A program made the translations under genes and the position numbers. A stretch of 64,000 bases of DNA from Sparassis latifolia (lineage: Eukaryota > Basidiomycota > Agaricomycetes > Polyporales > Sparassidaceae), in assembly GCA_018466975.1 (NCBI GenBank), contig CM031561.1, positions 1,426,001 to 1,490,000 on the forward strand. The letters run 5' to 3'. The stretch's first letter is position 1, and each line of letters begins with the position of its first letter. A model generated the notes under the pieces. That model was not told where the DNA came from. It was given only the letters and a program-made list of their open reading frames with translations, and ran no database searches. Of this stretch, positions 47,106 through 58,826 are shown piece by piece.

Positions 47106-48665
47106 ATGGTTCGTCCTCGCCTTCTTTCTCTCCACCTCGTCCATGTTGAACCACCTCTCAGGACCTTGGAGTATCACGACGACGTCCTCCGCAACAAAAT
47201 GAAAAGCCTGGTGTAGGTCATCGTCTCGTTCTCCGCAAGTCATGCGCTAATGTCTCCATCAGAACAGGCGCGGTAAAGAGAATTAGGCTCGAGCACGGAG
47301 AGCCCTTGATATCCTACGAGGCCTTTGTCGAAGAACTCGACGAGGGCGACTCGTTCACCGCCTCCATAATTGATGTACTGGTGAAAGTGAGCTCAGCGCC
47401 TCTTTGTCGGCATGAGTCGGTGATCCAGAGCTGTATGCTTCTAGGAAATGGCTGAGCGTCGTACGCGACCCAATCCCATTGACCGCCGTCTTATCTCGGA
47501 GCGCACGGCGAAGACGCTGCGCATGCAGGCTGCCCCATTGCATATATACCGCAACCGTCACAACCTCGGCAGGGCCAGCAGCAGACGCAGTTTCCCCTTC
47601 ATGGACTACGCTGCTCAGGCGGAGGATACGCAAGGGTCTGATGACGACGACGAGTTTGGCTCGGTGGTCGGCGGCGGTAACGGGCCGTTCGAAGGCGTCC
47701 GCCTGAACACAGAACTCTTTGATGCCTACAACAACGCCCACGAATTGCCAGATCTCCCTCACTATCCACACTCAGAACCAACGCCTTTGGCCACCGGTTC
47801 TCCTGAACCGGCCGATGGCCCTCGCGATCGTTATGGCGTCACCAGCCCGCGTCCGATATCGCCTCCGATTTTATCATCAACATATCGGAATAACAATGCT
47901 TGGGCGATGCTCGGTAATAGCAGCTCCAATTTGACTCGTCAGAGCTCGATACGCCGGCCCGCCCGCTCTCGCACGGTCGACTTCAACGAGTTCACACATC
48001 ATCGACGTTCCAACATTCGCTCTCTTCGGGATTCGGGGCATGCGGATAACACGGCGAGTGCGAGCAGCGCATGGCGGTTCAGGCTGCGAGACGAGTCTCC
48101 CTCTCGTGAAGAGGCTCTGGCAGGACTGCCAGCCGCGCCCCCAGCGAGACGGTTCTTCCCCTTGAGCCCATGGTCCCAGGCACGGAACCGTCGCGAAGCT
48201 GGTCTTGCATTCCCCTGGACTTCCGAGACCACAGAGCCTGGTCCCTCAGCTCCCTCAGCTCGTCCTGCAGACCTCTCCCCCGGTGGTACTCCGAGCTCGT
48301 CCCAGATGTGGTACACGCTCACCGCCACTGCCGCGGAAGCGTCCGCGGCACCTCCTGATGTGACTGCGGGCAGTTCAGATTCAGCAGGCGACGGCAGGTC
48401 GGCCGTGGCTCCTCGCCTGCGTCGGGGTGGGGTCCGTGCCCCAGAGTCTCTGCTGTCGAGGCATGTCTCCCCTGCCACTGAGGACAGCCAGGGTGTCGCA
48501 GCAGGTGTGCAAGGAGGTGGTACGGGTACGGAGGCTTCTCATAGTGCCGTGCGGGACATTACACCTGTGGAGGTTGTGAACTGGCAGCGGACAGGACAGT
48601 TGAGTACGGACTTCCCCACCCCACGGTCATTGTCGCCTGCAACCGCGCCTTCTGAGGAGCTGTGA
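47106..48665 (+). CDS. unrecognised protein, mostly disordered
   Basis: I do not recognise a family. The first about 130 residues look structured and carry a mixed-charge segment (VKRIRLEHGEPLISYEAFVEELDEGDSFTASIIDVLVKEMAERR). The remaining about 350 residues are Ser/Pro/Arg-rich and low-complexity with RRPARSR-like basic patches and no membrane segment. Exons: 47106-47212, 47263-47386 and 47445-48665 (1452 nt, 483 aa). The phases close exactly, which supports the gene. It is divergent from TFIIB and followed 232 bp later by the Tls1-like gene on the same strand. Alternatives for the start are limited because upstream in-frame codons lack ATG. Confidence 0.7.
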
Positions 48666-48897
48666 CAGACAGATCCAGGATGGAAGTGACGGTATATGCA
48701 TCTGACGCTGCTGTGTACGTCTGTATATATTAGCTGTCCTGATTGTACTATGGTGTTCTTGTATGCTCTTCATGCACGATTCAGACCTCTCCGCAATACT
48801 TTGGCAGTTTGCGTCTCAAATTTATCTTTTTGCAGATTTGTTTTTGTTGCGTAGAGTGCGTGACGGGCGCTTATACAGCATCTCTCTCTTTTCCCTC

Positions 48898-50133
48898 ATG
48901 ATCAAGAGACGCACTCGCCCACCGCCCCACCTCCGTCAAAGGTGCCTCGAGCTCCCAGACGACCAGACAGAGGGTGACGACTCCCCGCAAGATGGCGACG
49001 AAAAGCTAGAGTAGGTCCTCTGGATGGCGTTTCTCGCTCGCACGCGTGCAGCAGACTGACTTCGCGCCTCCACTTTATTTTGCAGTGTCACGGACCTCAT
49101 CGAGCTGCGCAAGCTCCGGCGTGCGCGAGAGGGTATCGATGCCGCCAGGCTCACGAAGGGCGACGTGAAGAAGAAGCGGAAACGCCCGCGCGAGGGAGAT
49201 GAGCCGCAGGGCGGCCTGAGGAAGGGCGCGGACGTGAATGATAATGAGGAGGAGTACGTCGCGCCTCACACATAGCGGGATTGTGCACTGACAGGTACTG
49301 TCTTCTCTCTCGAAGGGAAGAGGAGGACGCAGAGGCGAAGGCGCGCAGAGTCGTCCGGACGAACAACTTCACGCAGCAGACGAATGTACTCGACGTGGAC
49401 AAGCATATGTCAGTCCTCCTCTACTATGGTTCATACTGTGGTCATTTATCTTGGCTTCGTTCTTACGTCTCTTAGGATGGCGTATATAGAGGAGCACATG
49501 AAACTTCGGCAGGGAGCACAAGAAGAGTCCGAGCAGGACAGCGGCCCCCCAGATCCCTACGCCGAACTCTTCCGCGTCCCTGATCGGTATAAAGTCCGGC
49601 AGGAGAAGAAGGAGCAGGATGAGGGGAACGTCACGAACAGTCTCGCGATGCTCACCGCTATTCCCGAAGTCGACCTTGGGATGGAGTAAGTTATTGCATA
49701 GCTGCCGTACGCCCGGCATTGTAACTGATACTACTGCACAGTACCCGGCTGAAGAACATCGAGGACACAGAGAAGGCAAAGCGCATCATTGCGGAGGAGC
49801 GGAAGGAGCGGAAGAAGAAAACGGACGACGAAGAACGTCTGGCTGGTTCCCGCTGTAAGCCTTTTTTACCATTTATCCCTTGCCTCAGCGTGGTTGCTGA
49901 AATTGAGGTACAGTCTACCGCCCCAATCTCAAGACGAAATCCGACGCAGACATCCTCCGAGACGCGAAGCTCGAGGCTATGGGAATGCCTCCCGACGAAC
50001 ATCGGAGATCCCATCGTGAACGGGCCCAAATGGCCACCGATGAAATGGTAAGACCTCTCGTGCATTGTAGCTCAAATTGTACTGAACTTCAGTATAGGTC
50101 ATGGAGCGCTTCAAGAAGAGGATGCGCAAATGA
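48898..50133 (+). CDS. Tls1/C9orf78 (HCA59) family spliceosome-associated protein
   Basis: Homologue of human C9orf78 and fission yeast Tls1, which bind the U5 helicase Brr2 and influence splice-site choice; in fission yeast the effect reaches telomeric heterochromatin through shelterin transcripts. The blocks LIELRKLRRAREGIDAARLTKGD, VVRTNNFTQQTNVLDVDKHMMAYIEEHMKLRQG and the C-terminal MATDEMVMERFKKRMRK fit the family. The protein is highly charged and lacks membrane segments. Exons: 48898-49010, 49086-49253, 49316-49408, 49476-49685, 49742-49854, 49914-50047 and 50098-50133 (867 nt, 288 aa). Confidence 0.88.
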
Positions 50134-50233
50134 CCCAAATAATATTTATTTCTTCACACTTCCTGTATCAGTACCCTGCGTCTGGACGATCATACGATAG
50201 TTACTCGTTCCTTGCTCTGTCCGTGAACAGTGT

Positions 50234-52711
50234 CTACAGCAGCTTCGATATAGCTGTAGTATTATACGTAGCAAGCGCCTTTAAGTTGGCGAAATTGGGC
50301 GTGCCGAAGCCAGTGACAGGATCCCATCCGGCCGTAGCCTGCGCACCACTCATTCAGTCACGGCATTTGGACGTTAAAGATGCTGGGTACTCACGTTGAA
50401 GCCCTCCGTGCCGCATCCAGGATTGTTGCCCACAGTGATATCGTTGAAGGCCTCGGGGACCCTCGAGCCGACGGCATATATGAGCGGGTTCAAGTAGCCC
50501 AGCGGAGACAGTCCGAGTGAGATGCGTGCGTCGTTCAAGAGGGACACGAATCCTGCGAAGGTCGGCGACGCGGCAGACGTCCCGCCGATGAGCGTCGCGT
50601 TGCCGGAAAGGTAGATCTTGAAATAGAACGCCTGCGCTGCAACGTCCGGATAAGCCTGTAGGCGTTCGGTCAGTTGTCTCATAGAGATCGTAGAGCATTG
50701 AGACGCACGCGTCCAGTCCTGATCACAAAGTCAGCACCAGTGTGGACGTGAAAATGAATGTCTTACGTGTTATAGAGGCCTGAGTATGTGCCGGGTGCAA
50801 GATTGTCAAAGTAGTTGGCCACGACATCTTCCTGCCAGGAGGGACGCGGGAACTGATGTACAGAGCAACATGGTTATCCCGTACACCATGAATAGCACGA
50901 GCAATTACTCACGTAGTTACTTACGCCTCCACCAGAAAAGAATACCGCCTGCTCTGGTACGTAGATGGTGCCTCCCACCGCTGTGACACTGTCGCATCCC
51001 CGTTATAAATACTGCATCACCAACAGCACATGCTGAAACTTACTACGGGCAACTAGCTGGAAATGCAGGGAGGAACTCCGTCACATTGCGTCCGTCGTTG
51101 GTGTAGCACTGCTGCGTGGCCGGGTCCGGATTGCCGTCACCGACACCGCCGTCACCAGAGCTGAAGGTCAAAGAGACACCGCGGGCACCTGATCGGATAT
51201 CAGTTGAGAAAACACTCTACAAATGCCGTGGCGGCTCACCTAGCTGAGCAAATTCAGCGCAAACACGTCGTGCGTAGCTATAAGGAACTGACGTAGAGAT
51301 TAGAACAAAATGTTGGGCGCTAGACGACGAATCTCACCCGTCTGTTCGTCGTCACCGTAGCTGGTAGAGATTGTCTGAGGTGGATTAGTAGCATTGAGAA
51401 TGTAACCAAGCCACTAATACATAACCTCATCCATGAGAAATATTAGTTGAAAGGAGTGATATCAATCATACATCGATGTAAGGCTCGTTGGTATCATTGG
51501 GAGTAAGAATATCTGGGACGTAGGGTGGGCTTCCTCCAGTGGAGTAGAACGTCCCAGGAGTGGGGAACGTCAGACCGAAAGCGAACTGGGTGTCTGGAGG
51601 TCATGTCAGCCTCCATCTAAGTCGATACAAGGAGACATTAGGACCCAGATCGGCTTCAGCGCCTGCTTCATCCAGTGTCTGATTGTTCTGCCCGCCTGTT
51701 GAGAGACCATATCAGCCTGTGCACAGCAAAAAAAAGGAGTTGATCCACCAACCGTTGATGGATACGTAAGTGAAGGACGTGTTGACAGCAGCAGGCACCT
51801 CATCCGCATAGAACATCTGCAGGTCTTCCAAGTTGGCATACTGATCAAGATACCCAGTGACAGCGATGTGGTTGCCATTCGAGGCCGATGGCGTATAACC
51901 GACAGCATTGTAGAGCTGCTTGAGGCAGGTGACTGTGATGGTACCGTTGCAACTGGCATCCACAGAGCCATTGTACGCAGTAGGAACGCTAATCGTAGGC
52001 TCATCGGGATTCGTAGCCGCAGGTAGATCCTGGTCGAGAATATAAGTGGTCTTCAAACTGTTGAACCGGGAGAACATCGTGGTCGGCTGGACCAGCTCCA
52101 CATGCTCGTGCAGATCTTCCGGGAGACTGTAAGATGTCGTACGAACAACCGCGTCACCGCTTTCGTCGTGAACCCAAACATGATATTTCTAGCGGAGGCC
52201 CATCAACCAACCGATGTCGGGTATGATAAGTAGGTGACGCAACACACTGTATCAAGCATCTTCTCCGCAAGACTGACGGAGACTTTGACCTTGACCCAAT
52301 CCTGAGCAGGAGACCGAGAGAAATCTTCTGCTGCTATACCATGAGATGCAAGCCATTCGTCGACGCGATTAATGCTCTCCGGATTCGGAGCAATGAGCGC
52401 CTCGACCTCCTCCTTGGACAAATGCTCGCCGTAGCGCTCGTGGAACGGGTCGCTAAGGACGGTCGGTATGCCTGTAATACGAGCACATGGATGACTGACC
52501 TGACTTCATAGAGATGGCGCTCCAACTCAGCGAAATTGGACTGAGGAAGTCCTATGCGCAGCTCAATATTGTGGTTGGCGGGCGCAAGCTCGAGCTTCGT
52601 CCATCCTCTGGGTGGAGGCACGCTCTCCTTGACCTTATGGGTGCAGCCTCTCGGGGCAGCATAGGCGAACGGGCATAGCGCCAACAGCAGCCAGGCGGAG
52701 AGCGACCTCAT
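50234..52711 (-). CDS. secreted S53 sedolisin (tripeptidyl-peptidase-like) protease
   Basis: Acid serine-carboxyl peptidase of MEROPS family S53, probably secreted for protein nutrition. A signal peptide ([17 protein letters not shown]) is followed by a pro-domain ([57 protein letters not shown]). In the catalytic domain the Glu and Asp lie in [13 protein letters not shown], the oxyanion-hole Asp in [12 protein letters not shown], and the Ser in GGTSAASP. The C-terminus [12 protein letters not shown] is the usual calcium-site region. There are thirteen exons on the minus strand: 52711-52500, 52452-52248, 52188-51753, 51695-51645, 51593-51472, 51413-51338, 51287-51240, 51188-51044, 50988-50913, 50852-50767, 50718-50709, 50655-50395 and 50338-50234 (1833 nt, 610 aa). 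One exon is only 10 nt. The donor of the fourth intron (GTCCTA) is weak. Confidence 0.93.
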
Positions 52712-53884
52712 GGTGGGGAAGAGACGGGGGAGGGCTAGACGACTGGAGCAGGGAAAGAGACAGATATAAGTGTGCGTACCACATGGATGGGAGCTTCCGG
52801 TCACGTAAATACCGCGGCTGGGAATAGAGCTGGGCGGGGTGACACATATACGGTCGCAACTATTAGAGCGTCCATGCACTGCTCAGTCATTGACGCACCT
52901 CGATCATCAGCGGATCGTTGCAACGGAAGCTCCTCTTGGCCTCGGACAGTGCTCGGATTTTCGACTAAGCGACGCAGGTTTCCGTTCTTCAAACCTTTCC
53001 CGGTGCATCATGTTGTATCGTACGGGGAGGTGGACAGACCGCGAAAGCGTCACACACGGTATACCGCAGAATAATGGTAAATTGTCCACATACGGTGGGC
53101 GTCCGTCAGCTTCAATCATTAATATTGAACAGCAGCATCTCAGTGTGACAGATGCTCCCCTGGCCGCAGTGGCTGGCGGAGCGGTTAGCGCTGCATAGCC
53201 GAAAATTGACCGCCGGCAACGAATGTCCTAGAACTTGGCGGCGACCGAGTGGCCTTTTGTTAACGTTCCGTTGCACACACGACATACAATTGGAGAAGAA
53301 AATTATGGTTGCGTGCGACGTTGACCAAGTGACACGAGGGCAGGTGGGTACAACTGCATGAGGTTAAAAGATTACTCAACGGGCTCATGCCAGTACGTGA
53401 TCGAGGCTCAGAAGTGGATCGCTATCTAGCAAGAGGCGCTAAGTCGCGCGACGAGAACAAGAACGTCCAGACGCGGCACAAGGAAAAGCATAGCCATTGT
53501 ATTCACCTGGAAAGGCCAAGCGCATGACGATAATGTGCAGGTACTATCTACAGACTGACCATCAGAGAGAGAGGGGGGGAAGACAGTGAAAATGAAGTTG
53601 GTCATTGCAAAGAAAACCAACACACCAACCATCGCAAAATCAAGAATACAGGAGGACCGAGATGTCGATCCTTCAACACGGACACGAGGAGCCATCGTGA
53701 GGAACATGCAATTCGAGAGACGGAGACAGAAAGCGGCGTACGGGAGGAGACTATTACGGGTATGAAGAGAGAGCTTTACGACCTGGCGCAATAAAAGGTC
53801 CGCGCATTTGATAATGTGTATGCAGAGATATGATAAAGCAGATTGCAAAACGGCGACATAACGCATAGGGCGACTAGTAGTAAA
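52712..53884. other. intergenic region, sedolisin promoter to Btz-gene 3' flank
   Basis: About 1.17 kb between two minus-strand genes. It should hold the sedolisin promoter and the 3' UTR of the Btz gene. An 89-codon minus-strand frame starting at ATG 53695 contains one hydrophobic stretch but no recognised domain, so it is not called as a gene. Confidence 0.5.
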
Positions 53885-56533
53885 TCATAGGTTGAGGAGG
53901 AGGGGGCGGTGCTCCGCGGACGCTGGGTACGTCTCGTATTGCATCACCGGCGGCGACATATCCATGTACGCCGGATAGCCGTACTGCTCCGGGTAGTAGT
54001 ACTGCTGCTGGTATGGCGCATATACCATCGCCGGGTCCACAGCTTGGAACTGCTGCGGCTCCACAGGTTGCTGCATGTCGTTCGGCAGAGAAGCGCCATT
54101 GAGCGTTGGAACTCCATTGACGGGCGCGGCACCGAAAGTGTCGGCCGAACCCGACAGTGAGGCCGGCTGCTGCACTTGGATCTCAGCAGCACCGTATTGT
54201 CCAGAACTCGACACCGACGTCCTGAGTCCAGAAGGTCGCGGAGGAACCTTCTTGCCCTCGCTCGAATCCACAGGTGCACGGATCTCGATACGACTGCTCT
54301 GCCGCGCCGGCGCAAAAATGGGGGTCCCCGTAGAAGCGTCGATGAACGAGTTCATCGGTGGCGTATGCGAGTGCGATACAAAATCGGGGGAAGGCTGGTG
54401 CTGCATATAAGAGGGGACAAATGGAACACTGGTAGAAGGGTGCGCCATGTGTGAGTGCATCATAGGGCGAGGGGTAAACATCGGCGGCGGAGTAGGCTGA
54501 ATGAATACAGCACGGCCCGTAGCGAGCTCGTAGGGCATCCCATGTTGACTCATGCCAATGCCTGGGGGTAACGCAGGTGCATAGCCGAACGGCGAGCCAT
54601 ACAACGGAGACGTCTGCGGAATAGGTGAGAAAGCCGTCTGTAGAGGATGGAGTGTCGGTGGTGCAGCACGTGCTTCCTCAATGGATGGACCTGGCTGACT
54701 CGGCAAAGACTCCTCTGGAGTTGATGGCTTCCGAGGGACCGACTCTTGAATCTGAACACTGGGGCCAGGACCAGACGCTTGAGCTACCATCGACTGGGTA
54801 GGCACCTGCGGCGAAGAAGGTTTATCCGCATTCAGACTCGATGCGGGACTCTGCGGCTGGGACAGCAAAACAGGAACTGGTGGGTAGAAGGATTCAGGGG
54901 CAGGAAGCGGTGGGACTGTGTATGAGGTCGGGTCCTGCGGCTGAACCGGGATGTCTATCCTGCGATTGGGCACCACGTTCGGGCGGACAGTAAAGACCTC
55001 CTCGATGGAGAGTTCCACTACTGTGGTTGCGGGCTCCTCGGCCACCAGAGTCTGAGCCACAGTTGGTTGCACTTCCTCCTTGGCTTTCTCCTTCCCGGCT
55101 TTGCGAGGAAGGCGCACCGTGAACTGCCTTTCGCCATCATCTTGACTAGATGACGCCTGTGCAGTAGCTGCCGACGAGGACGCTCCGAAGCGGCGAGGCG
55201 CGGCTCTGACGATTTCCTCCTTCCCGCCTGGGACCTTCACGCGGTATCCTGGGCCCTGCCCAGGACGGGGTTTCAGGCTGGTATCGAAGTAAAGAAACGC
55301 GTCGTGCTGTTTGGTCCACATGCGCTCAGGCTTCATGGCGTACCAAATACGACCTGGCGCTGCGCCTGGGGGTAACCCAAGACGGTATCCTGTCGGCGAT
55401 GGTGTGCTCCCACCGCGACCAAAACCGCCGCGACCTCGAGCACCAATGAAACCGCCTCTGCCGCGGAATGCGAAACCACGCTGAGGGCGGAAGGACGCTT
55501 GGGGCTGCCGGTCGTCTCGCCGCCTCATCTCTTCGAAACCATCATGCGTCCACGGTTGGTCGATAGGTGGTACCTCAGCGGGGGGTACCGCAGAACTTGG
55601 CCCGCCCAGCTCATCGACCCTGTCCTGGGGGTGCATAGGTACGCGCCCAGGATAAAATCCTGACCCGCCCCTCCCGCGCATGGAAAACCCGCCTCTCCCA
55701 CGACCGCGGGACTGCCAACGACCCCTCCACCATCCGCTCAAACTACGCAAATCTTTGTCCAACAGACGATCGTCATGCCCCCAGAACTCTCCCACTGTTG
55801 GAACGTATGAAGGATCCGACTCCAGGCGCTGCTGGTATGCTTGTCGAGCAGATTGGCCCCTGAGTCGACTGGGGTGCGACTCTTCAGGCGCATGAACGGA
55901 TGCGGAAGCCATGGGCTGTTCTGTATCGGACACATGGCCTGACTCGGCAGCCTGCGGAGGCCGGGCGGGCGGCGAAGACGGAGGCGCAGATAGAGAGCGG
56001 CTGGCAATATGTTTCTTCGCTGGCCGATGAGATTTGCGTGACCGCGGAGGAGGAGGCAGCTGCTGGTCAATACCATGACGGTCGAGATCGGCAAAATCAA
56101 TGACAGGAAGATCCTCCACGCCGTTGAGATTCTCGGCTGCCACCATATCCGCCCAATCTGTGGCATGAACGAAGGGACCAGCATCCGATGCGACAGGAAG
56201 AGACTTCGATGATGATGCGTTGAGAGAGGGATGCCCATCGATTTCCAAGGGCGGAGGACTCTGGGTCGTACTAGGGGTGACAACTTCAGAGCGGCCATTC
56301 AGATGAGCGTCATCTGACACTGACTCTGATCCCGACTCTGAGTCGAACGATGACTGGTCGTCCGTGTCAGAATCCGACCTGACCTCTCGTTCGATCTCGT
56401 CGTCGCTCTCTATCCCGTTCTGTCCCCGTCCCCGACGCCTGACGAGGCGTGTCTTCTTCGCATGCGGACCAGAAGATAACTTGTCGATCGTGCTAGGGGT
56501 GGTGAAAACTGTCGCGGAGACCGGTGCAGGCAT
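53885..56533 (-). CDS. Btz-domain (CASC3/Barentsz-like) RGG protein
   Basis: A single 2649-nt exon encoding 882 residues. Residues about 230-350 match the CASC3/Barentsz SELOR pattern: DPSYVPTVGEFWGHDDR, WWRGRW and, after an RGG-rich insertion, QPWTHDGFEEM. In animals this motif binds eIF4AIII in the exon-junction complex. It is flanked by RGRGRGG repeats (RNA-binding type) and long Pro/Ser/Gln-rich disordered regions, with a basic nuclear-signal-like stretch near the N-terminus (KKTRLVRRRGRG). The Btz assignment is by motif reading. The split of the motif by about 100 residues of RGG sequence is unusual, and function in mRNA metabolism is inferred. Lack of introns stands out in this intron-dense region. 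Confidence 0.72.
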   Translation of the reverse strand: MPAPVSATVFTTPSTIDKLSSGPHAKKTRLVRRRGRGQNGIESDDEIEREVRSDSDTDDQSSFDSESGSESVSDDAHLNGRSEVVTPSTTQSPPPLEIDGHPSLNASSSKSLPVASDAGPFVHATDWADMVAAENLNGVEDLPVIDFADLDRHGIDQQLPPPPRSRKSHRPAKKHIASRSLSAPPSSPPARPPQAAESGHVSDTEQPMASASVHAPEESHPSRLRGQSARQAYQQRLESDPSYVPTVGEFWGHDDRLLDKDLRSLSGWWRGRWQSRGRGRGGFSMRGRGGSGFYPGRVPMHPQDRVDELGGPSSAVPPAEVPPIDQPWTHDGFEEMRRRDDRQPQASFRPQRGFAFRGRGGFIGARGRGGFGRGGSTPSPTGYRLGLPPGAAPGRIWYAMKPERMWTKQHDAFLYFDTSLKPRPGQGPGYRVKVPGGKEEIVRAAPRRFGASSSAATAQASSSQDDGERQFTVRLPRKAGKEKAKEEVQPTVAQTLVAEEPATTVVELSIEEVFTVRPNVVPNRRIDIPVQPQDPTSYTVPPLPAPESFYPPVPVLLSQPQSPASSLNADKPSSPQVPTQSMVAQASGPGPSVQIQESVPRKPSTPEESLPSQPGPSIEEARAAPPTLHPLQTAFSPIPQTSPLYGSPFGYAPALPPGIGMSQHGMPYELATGRAVFIQPTPPPMFTPRPMMHSHMAHPSTSVPFVPSYMQHQPSPDFVSHSHTPPMNSFIDASTGTPIFAPARQSSRIEIRAPVDSSEGKKVPPRPSGLRTSVSSSGQYGAAEIQVQQPASLSGSADTFGAAPVNGVPTLNGASLPNDMQQPVEPQQFQAVDPAMVYAPYQQQYYYPEQYGYPAYMDMSPPVMQYETYPASAEHRPLLLNL

Positions 56534-57282
56534 AGCAAATATCTGGGATCGATGAATTGGAGTTTAGGATGTCAATAGGAGATGCAGAAAACAGTAGCAA
56601 TGAAACTTACCTTTCTGCGTTGGAGTTACTGGAAAGCAAACGACCGAGAGACCAGAGAGAAAGATATCGAGCAACGAGGAGTTGAATGATTGCAGGGAGA
56701 ATGAAAGATATGAGAATATGATGAATGGATTGACGAGGATGCGTGTGGCGGAGAGCAAGACGGACGTGACGATGGTGGTGAGGACAACAAGGCAAGGAGC
56801 GGTGCCGTGCGCTTTGTCAGCACGCCTCGCTGCGCAAGGAGTCATCTCTGGCTCCTGCCACTGTCCTCTTTGGGCAGGCCTCTCCGCCATGCTGTTTTCT
56901 TGTTCTGTGACGGTTTCGAGCACACGATCGTATTGGCGAAGCCTTTTTTTTCGTCGGTCTCAGATGCACCGGTGAATACTTGAATATATTCCCGGTACTT
57001 ATCTCAAACGACCCCATCAAAGATGCATCTGGACTCTATCTGCATATGTAGATGCCAACTGGAATACATATCAACTCTCATACCAGTGGGTAAACCTGGA
57101 AATATACCCACATGCTGTCAGGGTCGGAGCACTTGCTATCAGACTGCGTGCACAAGGGAGATTACATCGCGAACGGGGTCGATATTATAACAAGATTATA
57201 CAGTATGTGGCATCTCCGATGTAAACGGTCTATGATTTCCTCTCGAGCGTTCATAAATGCATATACGCAGGCCTGCTGAGTC
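56534..57282. other. intergenic region, Btz-gene promoter and SDR 3' flank
   Basis: About 750 bp between two minus-strand genes. No gene, repeat or clear motif is supported. A leader intron of the Btz gene may lie in the right-hand part but cannot be proved from sequence. Confidence 0.45.
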
Positions 57283-58730
57283 CTATAGACCAGCCGCCTT
57301 CATCTGCTCCTCGCACCAGTCCCATACTTGCGATCCCAAGGTTACATCATAAGCCTGCAGGCAAACCAGTATCGTTGTAAGCAGGTTACCTATTTTTTGA
57401 ATTCTCATGACACGTACCTCCTTGCGGAGAGCCTCTCCTTTGCGTGCCCAGGGGAACAAGTACACGCCGGAGTCCGCTTTGGTAAGTTCCGGCGACGTTG
57501 CTCCATACAGTTGAGTGAGCGCGCCCATTGCTACCGGATACTTGTGTATGAAGGTCTGCGCGGACGCATCAGCAGAGCCAAGTAGACGCTTAGGAGAAAG
57601 TGCGTACATTCGGTGTGAAGAAGGACTTCTGGTGTTGCCATAGCTCTGTCTGGATGTTACCTGGGTTCAGCGACACCGACAAGATGCCTGCAGGAAATCC
57701 TACCGTGAGCCAGGGCAACGCCAGAAAAAGTTCGAGTTCACCTACCGGAATCGCCATAGCGGCGCGCGAGCTCGTTGGAGAAGATGATATTTCCCAGTTT
57801 CGACTGGCCATAATTTTGCATCTGGGAGCTTCCTTCGATGTTGTTGAGCTTGACACCTCCCTGTTGGTGGTAGTCAGCAACACTACTTCCTCCGCATTAG
57901 CAACCCTACCCAAGGAGCCATCATGATTGCGGACGACGCTACGTTGACCACACGAACTGTCCCGTTTTCGGATGTCTTGGCCGTATGCAGGAGCGTTGGT
58001 AGCAGCAAGCGTGTGAGAGCGAAGTGTCCCAATACTGATCGAATAATTAACAGAATTAGTTGACCATGCGGGTCACGGTGAACACCTCTATACCGTTTGT
58101 CGCAAATTGGAGCTCCAATCCAGCGCCATTGACACTGCCTGCCGGAGGCATCATGACACCACCGGAATTCATCAACACATCTAGCCTGCTCTCCTTCCTA
58201 GGGAACAAAACAACGGTGAGTTATTCACTGCTGATTTTTTTGGTTTTCGAGCCGCTTACTTTAGAAATTCATCGGTTGCCTTTTTCACGCTCTGCAAATC
58301 GGCCAGATCTAGGAGTAGGAAGTCGGCTTGCCCCGATTTGAGTCCGCTATCACCACCAATCTTTTCCGTGATTCGCTTGACTGCGTCCAATCCTTTCTGC
58401 TCCGACCGAGCGCAGACGTATACTTTGGCGCCATGCGATGCAAGAGTCTGTGCACACTCGAAGCCAATCCCAGTGTTGGCACCTGTACTACGGTGTCAGA
58501 TGGAATGGGCTGGAAGGTAAGATACATCCTACCGGTGATGATGATGACTTTGCCCGTCAAGTTACCTATGTCTTCCGTCGACCACTGCAAAAATATTGTG
58601 TCAAGATCAAGAGCAAAGGTCAATTCGGCTTGAAAATATGGCTGACCTTAGGCTTAGGTGGGTACGCTTCCGAGATTGCTTTACCGTACTTCAGAGGGGA
58701 GAGTGTGAAGGCAGACATGATTGCACCCAT
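57283..58730 (-). CDS. short-chain dehydrogenase/reductase (retinol-dehydrogenase-like)
   Basis: Classical-fold NAD(P)-dependent SDR of the retinol dehydrogenase/WWOX-like group; the substrate is unknown. Dinucleotide-binding TGANTGIG lies at about residues 42-49. NSGGVMMPP occupies the NNAG position (NSGG instead of NNAG), followed by NVLGHFALTRLLLPTL, VVNVASSA and the catalytic YGQSK (YxxxK). The downstream NPGNIQTEL block also fits. Exons on the minus strand: 58730-58647, 58584-58533, 58492-58260, 58197-58094, 58033-57910, 57860-57746, 57687-57608, 57555-57418 and 57354-57283 (1002 nt, 333 aa). Two ATGs (58730 and 58718) are possible starts. Nine exons in 1.45 kb make frame scans misleading. 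Confidence 0.9.
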
Positions 58731-58818
58731 GGTGAATTGATATGTGAGAAGCAGTTGGGATGTGCGGTATGTGTTGGATGAAGTGGATGGGTTGGAGCAA
58801 CGACGTTTTCACTGACCC

Positions 58819-58826
58819 TTATAAAC
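58819..58826 (-). promoter_or_regulatory. TATA-like box upstream of the SDR gene
   Basis: TTTATAAG on the minus strand, about 90 bp upstream of the SDR ATG, in a position compatible with a fungal TATA element. A TATA box fits an inducible rather than housekeeping gene. Confidence 0.4.

Noticed and set aside
52760..52775. AT-rich TATATC-like stretch upstream of the sedolisin start
   Set aside because: Too weak a match and too close to the ATG to call as a TATA box with confidence.
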